A DNA stretch of 64,000 nucleotides. Origin: Chitinophagaceae bacterium (lineage in GTDB: Bacteria; Bacteroidota; Bacteroidia; Chitinophagales; Chitinophagaceae). Below the pieces are notes generated by a model, which did not search any database, was not told the origin of the DNA, and saw only the letters and a program-made list of their open reading frames with translations. The stretch covers positions 17,267-81,266 of the forward strand of contig CANGOX010000005.1 in the NCBI GenBank assembly GCA_947455605.1, given 5' to 3'. Shown piece after piece: positions 8,442 through 17,358 of the stretch. The position numbers and the translations under genes were made by a program. Position 1 is the first letter of the stretch; every line of letters begins with the position of its first letter.

Positions 8442-9362
8442 ATGAAAAAAGAACGTGAAGAAGATCTGGAAGCCAATTTAACCGGTGAGGAAAGCCAGGG
8501 TGGTGATCCTGCGAAACCGAGATGGTTTAAACGCATCAGAAAAGGTATCCTCACATCCACTGCGGATAAAAAGGAAACCCCGGAAGGTTTGTGGAATAAA
8601 TGCCCTGAATGTAATTATATCTGTACCACTTCAGAATTAAGGGAAAACCTATTTGTTTGCCCAAAATGCAATTACCACCACCGAATTGGCAGTGATGAGT
8701 ATTTTGATATCCTGTTCGATAACAGCGAGTACAAAGAACTTTTTGATAATATCCGCAGCAAAGATGCCCTCGGTTTTACCGATCTGAAATCTTACCAGAA
8801 ACGCCTGGATGATATCCATACAAAGACCGATCTGAAAGACTCTATGCGCGTGGCTGCAGGCTCCGTTAATGGAGAAGGCCTCGTGATTGCCTGTATGGAT
8901 TTTGAATTCATCGGCGGATCATTGGGAAGTGTGATGGGAGAAAAATTCAGCAGAGCTGTTGACTATTGCATCCAGCACAAAATGGCTTACCTCGTGATCA
9001 GTAAGAGTGGTGGTGCCCGTATGATGGAGAGCGCTTTCAGCTTGATGCAATTGGCAAAAACAAGCGGTAAACTTTCTCAATTAAGTGATGCAAAGCTTCC
9101 TTATATCTCACTCCTTACCGACCCAACTTTTGGTGGCATCTCAGCCAGCTTTGGCATGCTCGGTGATCTGAATATTGCCGAACCCGGCGCCCTGATTGGG
9201 TTTGCGGGCCCGCGTGTGATCAAAGAAACCATAAAAAAAGACCTGCCCGAAGGTTTTCAGCGCAGCGAATTTTTATTGGATCATGGTTTTCTTGATTTTA
9301 TCATAGACAGAAAAGCCCTGAAAGACAAATTAGCGCAGGTGGTACTTTTGTTTAGAAGCTGA
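8442..9362 (+). CDS. accD: acetyl-CoA carboxylase carboxyltransferase subunit beta
   Basis: 306 residues. A zinc ribbon is formed by C54-x2-C57 and C73-x2-C76 (CPECN and CPKCN). The crotonase-like core includes [16 protein letters not shown] and [11 protein letters not shown]. With AccA it transfers carboxyl from biotin to acetyl-CoA, giving malonyl-CoA, the first step of fatty acid synthesis. An acidic N-terminal extension of about 22 residues precedes the conserved PRWFKR. accA is not nearby. An AACGATT motif lies 5 nt before the start. Confidence 0.96.
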   Translation: MKKEREEDLEANLTGEESQGGDPAKPRWFKRIRKGILTSTADKKETPEGLWNKCPECNYICTTSELRENLFVCPKCNYHHRIGSDEYFDILFDNSEYKELFDNIRSKDALGFTDLKSYQKRLDDIHTKTDLKDSMRVAAGSVNGEGLVIACMDFEFIGGSLGSVMGEKFSRAVDYCIQHKMAYLVISKSGGARMMESAFSLMQLAKTSGKLSQLSDAKLPYISLLTDPTFGGISASFGMLGDLNIAEPGALIGFAGPRVIKETIKKDLPEGFQRSEFLLDHGFLDFIIDRKALKDKLAQVVLLFRS

Positions 9363-9366
9363 TATT

Positions 9367-9486
9367 TTTAATTAAAAATTAGAAATTAATAATTAAAAAT
9401 TGAAAGAGTATAACCTTTCAATAAGCTAAAGAAATTACAGTCAGCACATCTGTAATTTTTAATTTCTAATTCTTAATTTTTAATTC
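9367..9486. repeat. AT-rich inverted repeat between accD and smpB
   Basis: The left arm at 9367-9402 and right arm at about 9452-9486 are inverse copies made of ATTAAAAATTA words, separated by about 49 nt. The arms share the words of the repeat flanking 42345-42698 (TAATAATTAAAAATT is identical). The repeat fills nearly the whole 135-nt gap. Confidence 0.8.
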
Positions 9487-9497
9487 CAGTAGGTGTT

Positions 9498-9938
9498 ATG
9501 GCAAATGAGATGAATAACAGACAGGCATACTTTCACTACTTCATAGAAGATAAATATGTAGCCGGCATTGCTTTGATGGGTACGGAAGTGAAATCGATCC
9601 GTGATGGTAAGCTAAGCTTTAATGATGCGTTCTGTTTGTTTGATGAAGGAGAACTATGGGTAAGAGGCTTATTCATTGCCAGCTACTCACATGGTACTGC
9701 CAATAACCATATTGAAGTTCACGACAGAAAGCTATTACTAAACAAACGCGAGCTTCATAAAATACAGGCGAAGATGAAAGAGAAAGGATACACCATTGTT
9801 CCCCTGAAAGTATTCTTTAACGAAAAGAACTTTGTAAAAATTGAGATAGGTCTTGGCAAGGGAAAGAAACTCTATGATAAACGCGAGACCATCAAGAGCA
9901 GGGATGTAGAAAAAGATATTAAACGATACCTGAAGTAA
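9498..9938 (+). CDS. smpB: SsrA-binding protein SmpB
   Basis: 146 residues with the family signatures NRQAYFHYFIEDKYVAGI, LMGTEVKSIRDGK and a basic C-terminal tail ending KKLYDKRETIKSRD. It binds tmRNA and delivers it to stalled ribosomes for trans-translation. The tmRNA gene is not in the window. The conserved N-terminus supports the start. Repeats lie on both sides. Confidence 0.95.
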   Translation: MANEMNNRQAYFHYFIEDKYVAGIALMGTEVKSIRDGKLSFNDAFCLFDEGELWVRGLFIASYSHGTANNHIEVHDRKLLLNKRELHKIQAKMKEKGYTIVPLKVFFNEKNFVKIEIGLGKGKKLYDKRETIKSRDVEKDIKRYLK

Positions 9939-9948
9939 TATTGAATAT

Positions 9949-9998
9949 AGAATGATGAAGTAAAATCCCACTCTATCATTTACTCATGCTATCATTCT
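9949..9998. repeat. inverted repeat between smpB and the convergent gene
   Basis: AGAATGATGAAGTAAA (9949-9964) is inverted as TTTACTCATGCTATCATTCT (9979-9998), with a 4-nt slip. It lies between two converging genes and could act as a bidirectional terminator, although no T run follows. Confidence 0.6.
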
Positions 9999-10011
9999 GT
10001 CATTAATTACC

Positions 10012-10449
10012 TTACTCCTCGTATTTTTTCTTCTTCTCCGGCTTAAACGCTAGCTGTTCCAATAATGCTTCCGGTGTAGGATTTTTTGTTAATGAGAGAG
10101 CTATCTGGAACAATGCAAAATAGATCAGTACCGTAGCCAATAGTTCTCCCCACAACATCCAGTAACCCCAAAATGCATAAACAGTCCCTTTCTCGGGATG
10201 TTCTGTTTCATAGATCACTTCTGTTCTATCCCCTTGTTTCCATTCGCGCAGAAAATAACGGGCATCCACTGCATATTTTTTTCCGGCCTCCTGAAAAACA
10301 GCTTTGGGGATCTTTATGCCTGCAGCACTATCGGGTAACCATTCTATGTAGGCCGGTGATTTTTCCCCATCAAGATAATCTGGCTGGCGGGTGAAAAAAA
10401 GATAACATCCGAAACAAACCAGATATAGTATAGTGATTGATTTATACAA
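10012..10449 (-). CDS. hypothetical membrane protein, DUF3592-like
   Basis: 145 residues with hydrophobic segments at about 4-20 and 90-117 and an intervening soluble region containing DARYFLREWKQGDRTEVIYETEHPEKGTV-type beta-strand sequence (read in pieces). That layout resembles DUF3592 proteins: two membrane helices around a small extracytoplasmic domain. The start codon appears to be TTG (10447-10449); no ATG is available near the hydrophobic start. The function is unknown. It is the last gene on the minus strand before smpB and is separated from smc by a terminator. Confidence 0.6.
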   Translation of the reverse strand: MYKSITILYLVCFGCYLFFTRQPDYLDGEKSPAYIEWLPDSAAGIKIPKAVFQEAGKKYAVDARYFLREWKQGDRTEVIYETEHPEKGTVYAFWGYWMLWGELLATVLIYFALFQIALSLTKNPTPEALLEQLAFKPEKKKKYEE

Positions 10450-10474
10450 AACTGCTACTGAGGTTTACATGAAA

Positions 10475-10505
10475 ACAGGATCAGAAGTATTGCTCCTGAT
10501 CCTGT
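10475..10505 (-). terminator. intrinsic terminator after smc
   Basis: On the minus strand ACAGGATCAG and CTGATCCTGT form a perfect 10-bp stem with an 11-nt loop, followed by TTTTC. It lies 20 nt beyond the smc stop. Confidence 0.8.
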
Positions 10506-10525
10506 AAATATTTACAAAATGCAAA

Positions 10526-13500
10526 TTAATTTGCCAGACTTCTGAAATCCACCGGTACCAGTTTACTTACACCCGGCTCCTGCATGGTTACCCCATAGAT
10601 CACATCTACCGCACTCATAGTCTGTTTGTTGTGCGTTACAATGATGAACTGTGAGTTATCACTGAACTTCTTGATCATCTGTGTAAACTTGCCTACGTTA
10701 GCATCATCCAGTGGTGCATCCACCTCATCCAGTATACAGAACGGTGCTGGTTTGATCAGGTAGATAGAGAACAATAATGCCGTTGCGGTCAAAGTTTTCT
10801 CACCACCACTTAACTGGGTGATGGATGATGGACGTTTACCCTTTGGTTTGGCAATGATCTCAATCCCGGTTTCGGCAAGGTTCTCCGGATTAACCAGGAT
10901 CATATCTGCCGTATCTTCTTCTGTAAACAATGCCTTGAACACTTTCTGGAAATTCTCACGCACCTGGTTGAAAGTATCCAGAAACTGCTGGTTGGCAGTT
11001 GCTTCTACTTCCTGTATGGTTTGTAAGAGACTTTCTTTGGCAGAAACAAGATCATTCTTCTGTTCGAGGATGAACTCGTAACGTTTTTTCATTTCCGTAT
11101 ACGCTTCAATAGCCGTAGGGTTTACCTCACCCATATTATCAAGGCGCTTGCGCATTCTGTCTGAGCTTGCCTGTAATTCTTCCAGGGCAATATTGGTTGT
11201 TCTTTCCTGATCCAGAATTTCATCCAGTTCAACTTTGAATTCAACAATCAACCTTTCTTTCATACCGGCCAGCTGCAGTTTCAATTCATTCAGTCTGTCT
11301 TTGATACCGGTTACAAGGTGATCGATATTCTCCTTACTCTTCACTTTCATCCGAAGTTCACTTTCCTTTTCCTGTAAAGCATTACGAAGATTATAGTAGG
11401 CCTGATCTGCTTCATTCAGTTTCTTCTCTTCCTCATCTTTTTTACGCATCATTTCCAGCAACAGTTCTTCAGAGCCGATCAATGCTTTTTCACCTTCGGT
11501 GATATCTGCAGAAGCTTCCGACAACTGAGTGGTATTGGTAGTGATCTGGATATGCAGATCATTCAATTGATTTTCTTTGAAAACCAGTTCCTGCTGCAGT
11601 GTAGTGATCTTACTTTGCTGGCGTGTAAATTGGAGATTGGTTTCATTATACTGAACCGATGCAAAATTATAATCGTACTCAGATGATTGATAATCCTGTT
11701 CAACCGTTTTCAATTCTTCCGTGGTAGCTTGTAACTGTTCATTCAGCGACTGGAACTCTTCACGGGTTGATGCGATTGCATCATGCTCTGCCTGCAAACG
11801 CATATCAATATCTTCCAGTCTCTGTAAACCATTCTGCTGTGCAGCCTGCAGGTTTTCAATGCGGTTCTTGGCTGCGAACACCTGGTTGGTTAACTGGTTG
11901 ATCTCGTTCTCGGTCTGTTTGATCAGGTTCTCTTTCAACTGGTCGTTGAAAGCGATCACTTCATTGTGTTTTGCCTGGATATCAGATTTCAGCAGATTTA
12001 CAATAGATTCCTGGTCAGCGATCTCTTCAGATAATTTTTCCAGATTCTTGGCACGACCGATCTTCTTCCCTTCAAACAAACCAATGCTTCCTCCGGTTAA
12101 TGTGTATTTACCTTTTACGTATTTACCATGTTTCTCCAGTACCACAGAACCATTACTGTTGGCCATCGCTTCATCATTCTCTGCGATATATACATTGCCC
12201 AACAGGTATTCTGCCAGTTTCCAGTATTGGGTATCTACTTCAACAACATCCAATGCTTTGATGGTACCGGCAGGCTGGTGTGTATCCAGTCTGAAATCAG
12301 CAAACTTCTCCAACATGAAGAAATTGGCTTTTCCTTTTTTATGTGCATCCAGCAGGTGAACGGCTTGTAAACCTTCCTCCAGATTGTTTACTACGTAATA
12401 GTTAAGGTATGGTTCCAGTACATTCTCAACGGCAGTACGGTATTCTTCTTTTACATAAATGATATCGGAAAGGATCGGCGCTGCATGATTCCATTCAGGG
12501 TTCTTGTGCAGGAACTTGATACTCTCGGGATAGCCTTCCATTGAATCGATCAGGCTTTTCAACAGATTGAACTCATTACGTTTTGAATCGAGTTTACGGT
12601 TCTCCTCGTTCAACTCATTGCGTAATACTTCCAGTTGTGCCTGTGTTTCGAAGATCTGTTCTTTGGTCTTTTCCTGGTGTTCCTGTAATTGTTGAAGATC
12701 TATGCGTTTGGCATCGAGCGTGGCTTCTTTTTCTTCCAGCTCAACACTTAACTGCTGTAATTGTGCTTCGCGGTTTTGTTTTTCATCATTCAGCTGTGCC
12801 TGCGCTCTTTGCAGGTTAAGGATAGACGTATCAGCCACGGCTACTTTCTTCTCAGCATCAAACTGGTTGCGCTGGATCTGTTGGTAGCGGTTACGTAATG
12901 CATCCACACCACTTCTTTTTTCATCAAACACACGGCGCTTATCTTCTACATCAAATTTGGCGGCCTCTACTTTTTCGCTGAGGGTAGCCAGGTTAGCCTG
13001 CTCCTCACCTACCTGCATTTGTGTAAATTCAATCGAATCACCAATGGTCTTTAACTGCCCTTCTGCTTTTTCGAGGAATTCTTTTAATCCGGCTTCTTTT
13101 TCTTTCAGATAATGAAGTTTCTGTGTAGCCAGATTTTTTTCGTTCTCCTTGGTACGCAGATCCTGTAAGTAATCATTGAACTCATGCTGCATACTCTGCA
13201 AAGCCCTTTCTTTTTCAATGAATCCTACTTTTTCCTGTTCAATGGCAGCTTCTTCCGTAGCGATCTCAGCTTCCAGCTGAAACTTCTTATTGGTTTCATC
13301 TTCCTGTTGTTCGTTCAGTTCTTTATAGGTAACATTGAACCCTTCCAAAGCGGCTTTGGCCAGTTCAATGGCTACTTCTTTGTATTCTTTTTTGATCTCG
13401 TAGAACTTCTCAGCTTTTTTAGCCTGGCTCTCAAGGGTCTTTAACTGGTTATTGATCTCGAACAACAGATCTTCAATACGTGCCAGATCCTGCTCGGTTG

Positions 13501-14047
13501 CATCCAGTTTATTCTTGGCTTCCTTCTTACGGGTTTTGTAGATGGTGATTCCGGCTGCCTGTTCCAACATTCGGCGGCGGCTGTTCTCTTTATCTTTGAT
13601 GATATCATCCACCATTCCCAATTCGATGATGGCATAACTATCGGTGCTCACACCGGTATCGAGAAAAAGATTATGGATATCTTTTAACCTGCAGGTAACA
13701 TCATTCAAACGATATTCACTTTCCCCATTCTTATAAAAACGACGGGTTACGGTTACCGTATTAAATTCTGTTGGCAGCAGGTTTTTGGTATTCTCAAAAG
13801 TGAGACTCACCTCGGCCAATCCGCTAGGGCTTCTTGTTTTACTTCCATTGAATACGAGTGCCTCGAGGTTTTCACTTCTGAGTGCAGATATTTTCTGTTC
13901 ACCAATTACCCAGCGGATGCTATCAATGATATTCGATTTTCCACAACCATTTGGACCGATGATACCGGTTATACCTTCGTCGAAGCTGACCACAGTTTTA
14001 TCAGCAAAACTTTTGAACCCTTTGATTTCTAACGACTTTAATCTCAC
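10526..14047 (-). CDS. smc: chromosome segregation protein SMC
   Basis: 1173 residues, full SMC length. The N-terminal head has Walker A GPNGCGKS at 31-38. Long coiled coils flank a hinge at about 500-670 (includes EGYPESIKF and TLTGGSIG). The C-terminal head has LSGGEKTLTA and Walker B FCILDEVDAPLDD. It forms the condensin-type ring with ScpA/ScpB that organises the chromosome. The start is GTG (14045-14047); MRLKSLEIKGFKSFAD is the conserved N-terminus, so it is reliable. scpA/scpB are not adjacent. A terminator follows. Confidence 0.96.
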   Translation of the reverse strand: MRLKSLEIKGFKSFADKTVVSFDEGITGIIGPNGCGKSNIIDSIRWVIGEQKISALRSENLEALVFNGSKTRSPSGLAEVSLTFENTKNLLPTEFNTVTVTRRFYKNGESEYRLNDVTCRLKDIHNLFLDTGVSTDSYAIIELGMVDDIIKDKENSRRRMLEQAAGITIYKTRKKEAKNKLDATEQDLARIEDLLFEINNQLKTLESQAKKAEKFYEIKKEYKEVAIELAKAALEGFNVTYKELNEQQEDETNKKFQLEAEIATEEAAIEQEKVGFIEKERALQSMQHEFNDYLQDLRTKENEKNLATQKLHYLKEKEAGLKEFLEKAEGQLKTIGDSIEFTQMQVGEEQANLATLSEKVEAAKFDVEDKRRVFDEKRSGVDALRNRYQQIQRNQFDAEKKVAVADTSILNLQRAQAQLNDEKQNREAQLQQLSVELEEKEATLDAKRIDLQQLQEHQEKTKEQIFETQAQLEVLRNELNEENRKLDSKRNEFNLLKSLIDSMEGYPESIKFLHKNPEWNHAAPILSDIIYVKEEYRTAVENVLEPYLNYYVVNNLEEGLQAVHLLDAHKKGKANFFMLEKFADFRLDTHQPAGTIKALDVVEVDTQYWKLAEYLLGNVYIAENDEAMANSNGSVVLEKHGKYVKGKYTLTGGSIGLFEGKKIGRAKNLEKLSEEIADQESIVNLLKSDIQAKHNEVIAFNDQLKENLIKQTENEINQLTNQVFAAKNRIENLQAAQQNGLQRLEDIDMRLQAEHDAIASTREEFQSLNEQLQATTEELKTVEQDYQSSEYDYNFASVQYNETNLQFTRQQSKITTLQQELVFKENQLNDLHIQITTNTTQLSEASADITEGEKALIGSEELLLEMMRKKDEEEKKLNEADQAYYNLRNALQEKESELRMKVKSKENIDHLVTGIKDRLNELKLQLAGMKERLIVEFKVELDEILDQERTTNIALEELQASSDRMRKRLDNMGEVNPTAIEAYTEMKKRYEFILEQKNDLVSAKESLLQTIQEVEATANQQFLDTFNQVRENFQKVFKALFTEEDTADMILVNPENLAETGIEIIAKPKGKRPSSITQLSGGEKTLTATALLFSIYLIKPAPFCILDEVDAPLDDANVGKFTQMIKKFSDNSQFIIVTHNKQTMSAVDVIYGVTMQEPGVSKLVPVDFRSLAN

Positions 14048-14092
14048 GTCTATCCTGTTTAAGTACCTGCGAACATACAGTAAAAACAGCGA

Positions 14093-14275
14093 CTATTTGC
14101 CTGTGCAAAAATTTCCTGTGTATAAGAGGTGGAGAAGTAACCCGATTGAAAAAGAAGATATTAATAAAATAATTGCAATTATCTGACTATCAACAAAATG
14201 CAATACATTTATTCCTGTTAAATTGTACATAAATTTGGATAAACCGGTGTACAAAAACAAATACCAAAACATCAA
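14093..14275 (-). CDS. possible small membrane protein or MauE/DoxX remnant
   Basis: 60 codons from ATG 14275, hydrophobic throughout, ending 45 nt before smc on the same strand. LYTGLSKF resembles the first-helix motif of MauE/DoxX membrane proteins, which are normally about 130-150 residues with four helices, so this could be a degraded fragment. It could equally be a chance frame in AT-rich leader DNA. I list it only because of the motif. Confidence 0.22.
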   Translation of the reverse strand: MMFWYLFLYTGLSKFMYNLTGINVLHFVDSQIIAIILLISSFSIGLLLHLLYTGNFCTGK

Positions 14276-14286
14276 TTCCGTCTATT

Positions 14287-15372
14287 TTGTCAAAGATCAT
14301 TTTTACGGTTACCAATGACCTGAGTTACGACCAGCGGATGCACCGGATTGCCGCCACGATGGCCGCGGCGGGGTATGCCGTTTTGTTGATCGGGAGAAAA
14401 CGGAAAGATTCTATTCCTTTACAAACGGAATCCTATTCTCAGGAGCGGCTCAGTTGTTTTTTTGATCGGGGTTTTTTGTTTTACCTGGAATATAACCTGA
14501 GGTTGTTCTTCTTCCTTTTATTTCAAAAAGCAGAAATCATTTGTGCGATCGATCTGGATACCATCCTGCCGGTTTATTTGGTTACCCTGTTGAAAAGAGA
14601 GAAACGGGTATATGATGCTCATGAAATCTTTACAGAGCAGAAAGAGATACTTACCCGGCCATTCATTCATTCCATCTGGCTGATGATCGAACGTTTTGCA
14701 GTTCCGAAATTTAAAAACGGATATACGGTTAACCATTCCATTGCAAATGAATTGGAGAAAAGATATGCAGTGAAATATGTGTTGATCAGAAACTTGCCAA
14801 AAACGTATACGCTACCTGTTATTCCTCCACAACCAGAGCCATGGTTCTTATACCAGGGAGCCGTGAATGAGGGCCGTTGTTTTGAAACCTTGATACCCGC
14901 CATGAGAGAGGTGAATGCCAAACTGCTAATCTGTGGTAAGGGTAATTTTTTTGAACAAACCAGACAATTGATCATAAAATATGGTGTAGAGAACAAGGTG
15001 GCATTAAGAGGATATGTATCTCCGCAGGATCTTATCAATATAACCCCATTTGCCTTTGCGGGTATTACCTTATTTGAGCGGGAAGGAATGAACCAGTATT
15101 ATTCGCTATGCAACCGTTTCTTTGATTATACTATGGCAGGCATCCCCCAGTTATGTGTGAACTATCCGGAATATGCGGTTTTCAATAAAGAATACCCGGT
15201 TGCCCTGCTCGTTGATAGTACAGATCCCAAAACCATAGCTGAGGCGTTGAACAATTTACTTATGGATACTGTTCTATATTCAACACGCAGGGAAAACTGT
15301 CTGAAAGCAAGGGAAAAATGGAACTGGAAGCAGGAGCAGAACACCCTTATTCATTTCTATCATAATATATAA
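14287..15372 (+). CDS. glycosyltransferase, GT4-like
   Basis: 361 residues. The N-terminus SKIIFTVTNDLSYDQRMHRIA is conserved in Bacteroidota glycosyltransferases, and it forces a TTG start at 14287-14289; the first ATG is residue 18. YDAHEIFTEQKE belongs to the N-terminal Rossmann domain; VENKVALRGYVSP and the later FDYTMAGIPQL belong to the GT-B C-terminal domain. It probably transfers a sugar in surface polysaccharide or glycolipid synthesis; donor and acceptor are unknown. The next gene starts 2 nt later, so the two are coupled. Confidence 0.82.
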   Translation: MSKIIFTVTNDLSYDQRMHRIAATMAAAGYAVLLIGRKRKDSIPLQTESYSQERLSCFFDRGFLFYLEYNLRLFFFLLFQKAEIICAIDLDTILPVYLVTLLKREKRVYDAHEIFTEQKEILTRPFIHSIWLMIERFAVPKFKNGYTVNHSIANELEKRYAVKYVLIRNLPKTYTLPVIPPQPEPWFLYQGAVNEGRCFETLIPAMREVNAKLLICGKGNFFEQTRQLIIKYGVENKVALRGYVSPQDLINITPFAFAGITLFEREGMNQYYSLCNRFFDYTMAGIPQLCVNYPEYAVFNKEYPVALLVDSTDPKTIAEALNNLLMDTVLYSTRRENCLKAREKWNWKQEQNTLIHFYHNI

Positions 15373-15374
15373 GA

Positions 15375-16511
15375 TTGGAGAAGCATTTACATATCATTTC
15401 TTTCAATGTGCCTTATCCCGCTGATTATGGCGGAGTGATCGACGTATTTTATAAACTACCTGCTTTTCAGGCGTTGGGGATAAAGATTCATTTACACTGT
15501 TTTGACTATGGCAGAGGCGCTCAACCCGAGCTGAATAAATACTGCGAAACGGTTACATATTATGAAAGATATATCGGCCATAAAGGGATCTCCAACACAA
15601 TGCCCTATATCGTTTCGAGCAGAAAGAATGAACAATTGCTGGAGAACCTTTTAAAAGATGATCATCCCATTTTTATGGAAGGTGTGCATTGCACCTATCC
15701 TCTACTGGATGAGCGTTTCAAAAACAGAAAATGTTTTGTGCGGGTACATAATGTGGAATACCAATATTATCTCGACCTGTGCCGCAACACTTCATCCCCC
15801 GTTAAAAAATTATATTACTGGATGGAGAGTAAACTCCTGAAAAAATACGAGAAGAAGATCGCTTCCAAAGCCGTTTTTTGGGGCACTACGGAAAAAGATG
15901 ATGATGTATATAAAAAGGAACTCGGATGCAAGAATATTGAACCTTTATCCTTGTATCTGCCCGATTGGAAAGTGCAATGTCTGGAGGGAATGGGCACCTA
16001 TTGTTTCTATCATGGAGACCTGAGTGTGGATGCCAATGATAAAGCTGCTACCTGGTTATTAGAGAAAGTATTCTCACAAATGAAAGTGCCTTTTGTGATT
16101 GCCGGAAAAAATCCCTCAGGGAAATTAATGGAACTGGCACATGCACAAACCCATACCTGTCTGGTAGCCAATCCCTCCGATAAAGAGATGCAGGATATGA
16201 TCGCCAAAGCACATATCAATATCCTTCCTTCCTATACCACAACCGGAATGAAAGTAAAACTGGTAAACAGTCTATTCAACGGACGACATTGCCTTGTAAA
16301 TGAAGCTACGGTTGCCGGCAGCGGACTGGAATCTGCCTGTCATATCGGTACCACAGCCAACGCCTTCCGCGAGATCATTGCGCAATTATATCATCAGCCA
16401 TTTACTGAGCATGAAATAACGTTGAGAAAAAGATTGCTGGAAGGAATGTTCAACAATGAAGCCAATGCCAAGAAGCAGGTGAAATGGATCTGGGGGGAAG
16501 AGGTTTATTAG
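15375..16511 (+). CDS. glycosyltransferase, GT-B fold
   Basis: 378 residues, also with a TTG start (15375-15377), two bases after the previous stop; residues HLHIISFNVPYPADYGGV form the expected N-terminal glycosyltransferase strand and loop. The second half has FYHGDLSVDANDKAATWLL, VIAGKNPSG and ILPSYTTTGMKVKLVNSLFNGR, as in GT4-like enzymes. It likely works with the preceding gene on one glycan. The stop TAG forms the outer end of the inverted repeat at 16509-16594. Confidence 0.8.
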   Translation: MEKHLHIISFNVPYPADYGGVIDVFYKLPAFQALGIKIHLHCFDYGRGAQPELNKYCETVTYYERYIGHKGISNTMPYIVSSRKNEQLLENLLKDDHPIFMEGVHCTYPLLDERFKNRKCFVRVHNVEYQYYLDLCRNTSSPVKKLYYWMESKLLKKYEKKIASKAVFWGTTEKDDDVYKKELGCKNIEPLSLYLPDWKVQCLEGMGTYCFYHGDLSVDANDKAATWLLEKVFSQMKVPFVIAGKNPSGKLMELAHAQTHTCLVANPSDKEMQDMIAKAHINILPSYTTTGMKVKLVNSLFNGRHCLVNEATVAGSGLESACHIGTTANAFREIIAQLYHQPFTEHEITLRKRLLEGMFNNEANAKKQVKWIWGEEVY

Positions 16512-16594
16512 TTCATTGGTTTACTCGTTTACTGGTTTATTAGTAGGAAACCCGCTTATTGGGCATACCAATAAACGAGTAAACCAATAAACTA
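16509..16594. repeat. inverted repeat that includes both flanking stop codons
   Basis: The left arm at 16509-16531 and right arm at 16572-16594 are 23-nt inverse copies with one mismatch (core ATTGGTTTACTCGTTTA). The first three bases of each arm, read outward-in, are TAG. The left TAG is the stop of the glycosyltransferase; the right one, on the minus strand, is the stop of ftsE. Confidence 0.85.
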
Positions 16595-17281
16595 TCCAAC
16601 AGCAACTGCGGCGCTATCAATCACCTTGCCACCTTCTGTTTTCAACATTCGTGAAGGATAGCGGTTGATGACAATAAAATCGTGGGTGGCCATGATTACC
16701 GTAGTTCCATAATCTTTGGCGATCTGGATGAGTAACTGCATGATCTCATCACTGGTTTCGGGATCGAGGTTACCGGTTGGCTCATCGGCCAGTATTAATT
16801 TGGGAGAGTTTAGTAAGGCACGGGCAATATCTACACGCTGCTGCTCGCCTCCGCTCATTTCAAAAGGCATTTTGAATCCCTTGCTTTTCAATCCCACTTT
16901 ATCCAATACATCATTGATCTTTTCCTCCATCAAACGCTCGTCTTTCCACCCTGTGGCTTTTAATACAAAGCGGAGGTTCTCCTGCACATTTCTATCAGTA
17001 AGCAATTGAAAATCCTGAAACACCACACCCAGGTTTCGGCGCAGAAAGGGCACTTTTTTCCAATCCATATCACGCAGATCAAAGCCAACAACAGAAGCCT
17101 GACCCTCTTTCAAGGTAAGCTCACCATACAGGGTCTTCAGCAAACTGCTTTTACCTGTTCCTGTTTTACCAACAAGGTATACGAACTCACCTTTGTTAAC
17201 GGTAAAATTCACGTTCTGCAATACCAGGTTATCGCCCTGGTAAATATTTGCCTGCTGGATGGATACAACGATGTCTGACAT
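16592..17281 (-). CDS. ftsE: FtsE-like cell-division ABC ATPase
   Basis: 229 residues, the FtsE size. Walker [10 protein letters not shown] at 38-46, signature [16 protein letters not shown], Walker [13 protein letters not shown]. With FtsX it controls peptidoglycan hydrolases at the divisome. Similar length and motifs also fit LolD-type ATPases, but [13 protein letters not shown] and the YxGD start are FtsE-like. No ftsX lies next to it, which is common in Bacteroidota. It is convergent with the glycosyltransferase pair. Confidence 0.82.
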   Translation of the reverse strand: MSDIVVSIQQANIYQGDNLVLQNVNFTVNKGEFVYLVGKTGTGKSSLLKTLYGELTLKEGQASVVGFDLRDMDWKKVPFLRRNLGVVFQDFQLLTDRNVQENLRFVLKATGWKDERLMEEKINDVLDKVGLKSKGFKMPFEMSGGEQQRVDIARALLNSPKLILADEPTGNLDPETSDEIMQLLIQIAKDYGTTVIMATHDFIVINRYPSRMLKTEGGKVIDSAAVAVG

Positions 17282-17358
17282 AAGGCTAAATTACAATTTC
17301 TAACCAAGATTTCACCCGATACAGGTCTGAATAAAGGATTGCGCAGGTGAAAAGGCTG

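Noticed and set aside
11721..12359. 212-codon plus-strand frame inside smc
   Set aside because: It is antisense to the smc coiled coil, has a Ser/Phe/Cys-rich composition typical of mirror frames of Lys/Glu/Leu codons, and no own signals.
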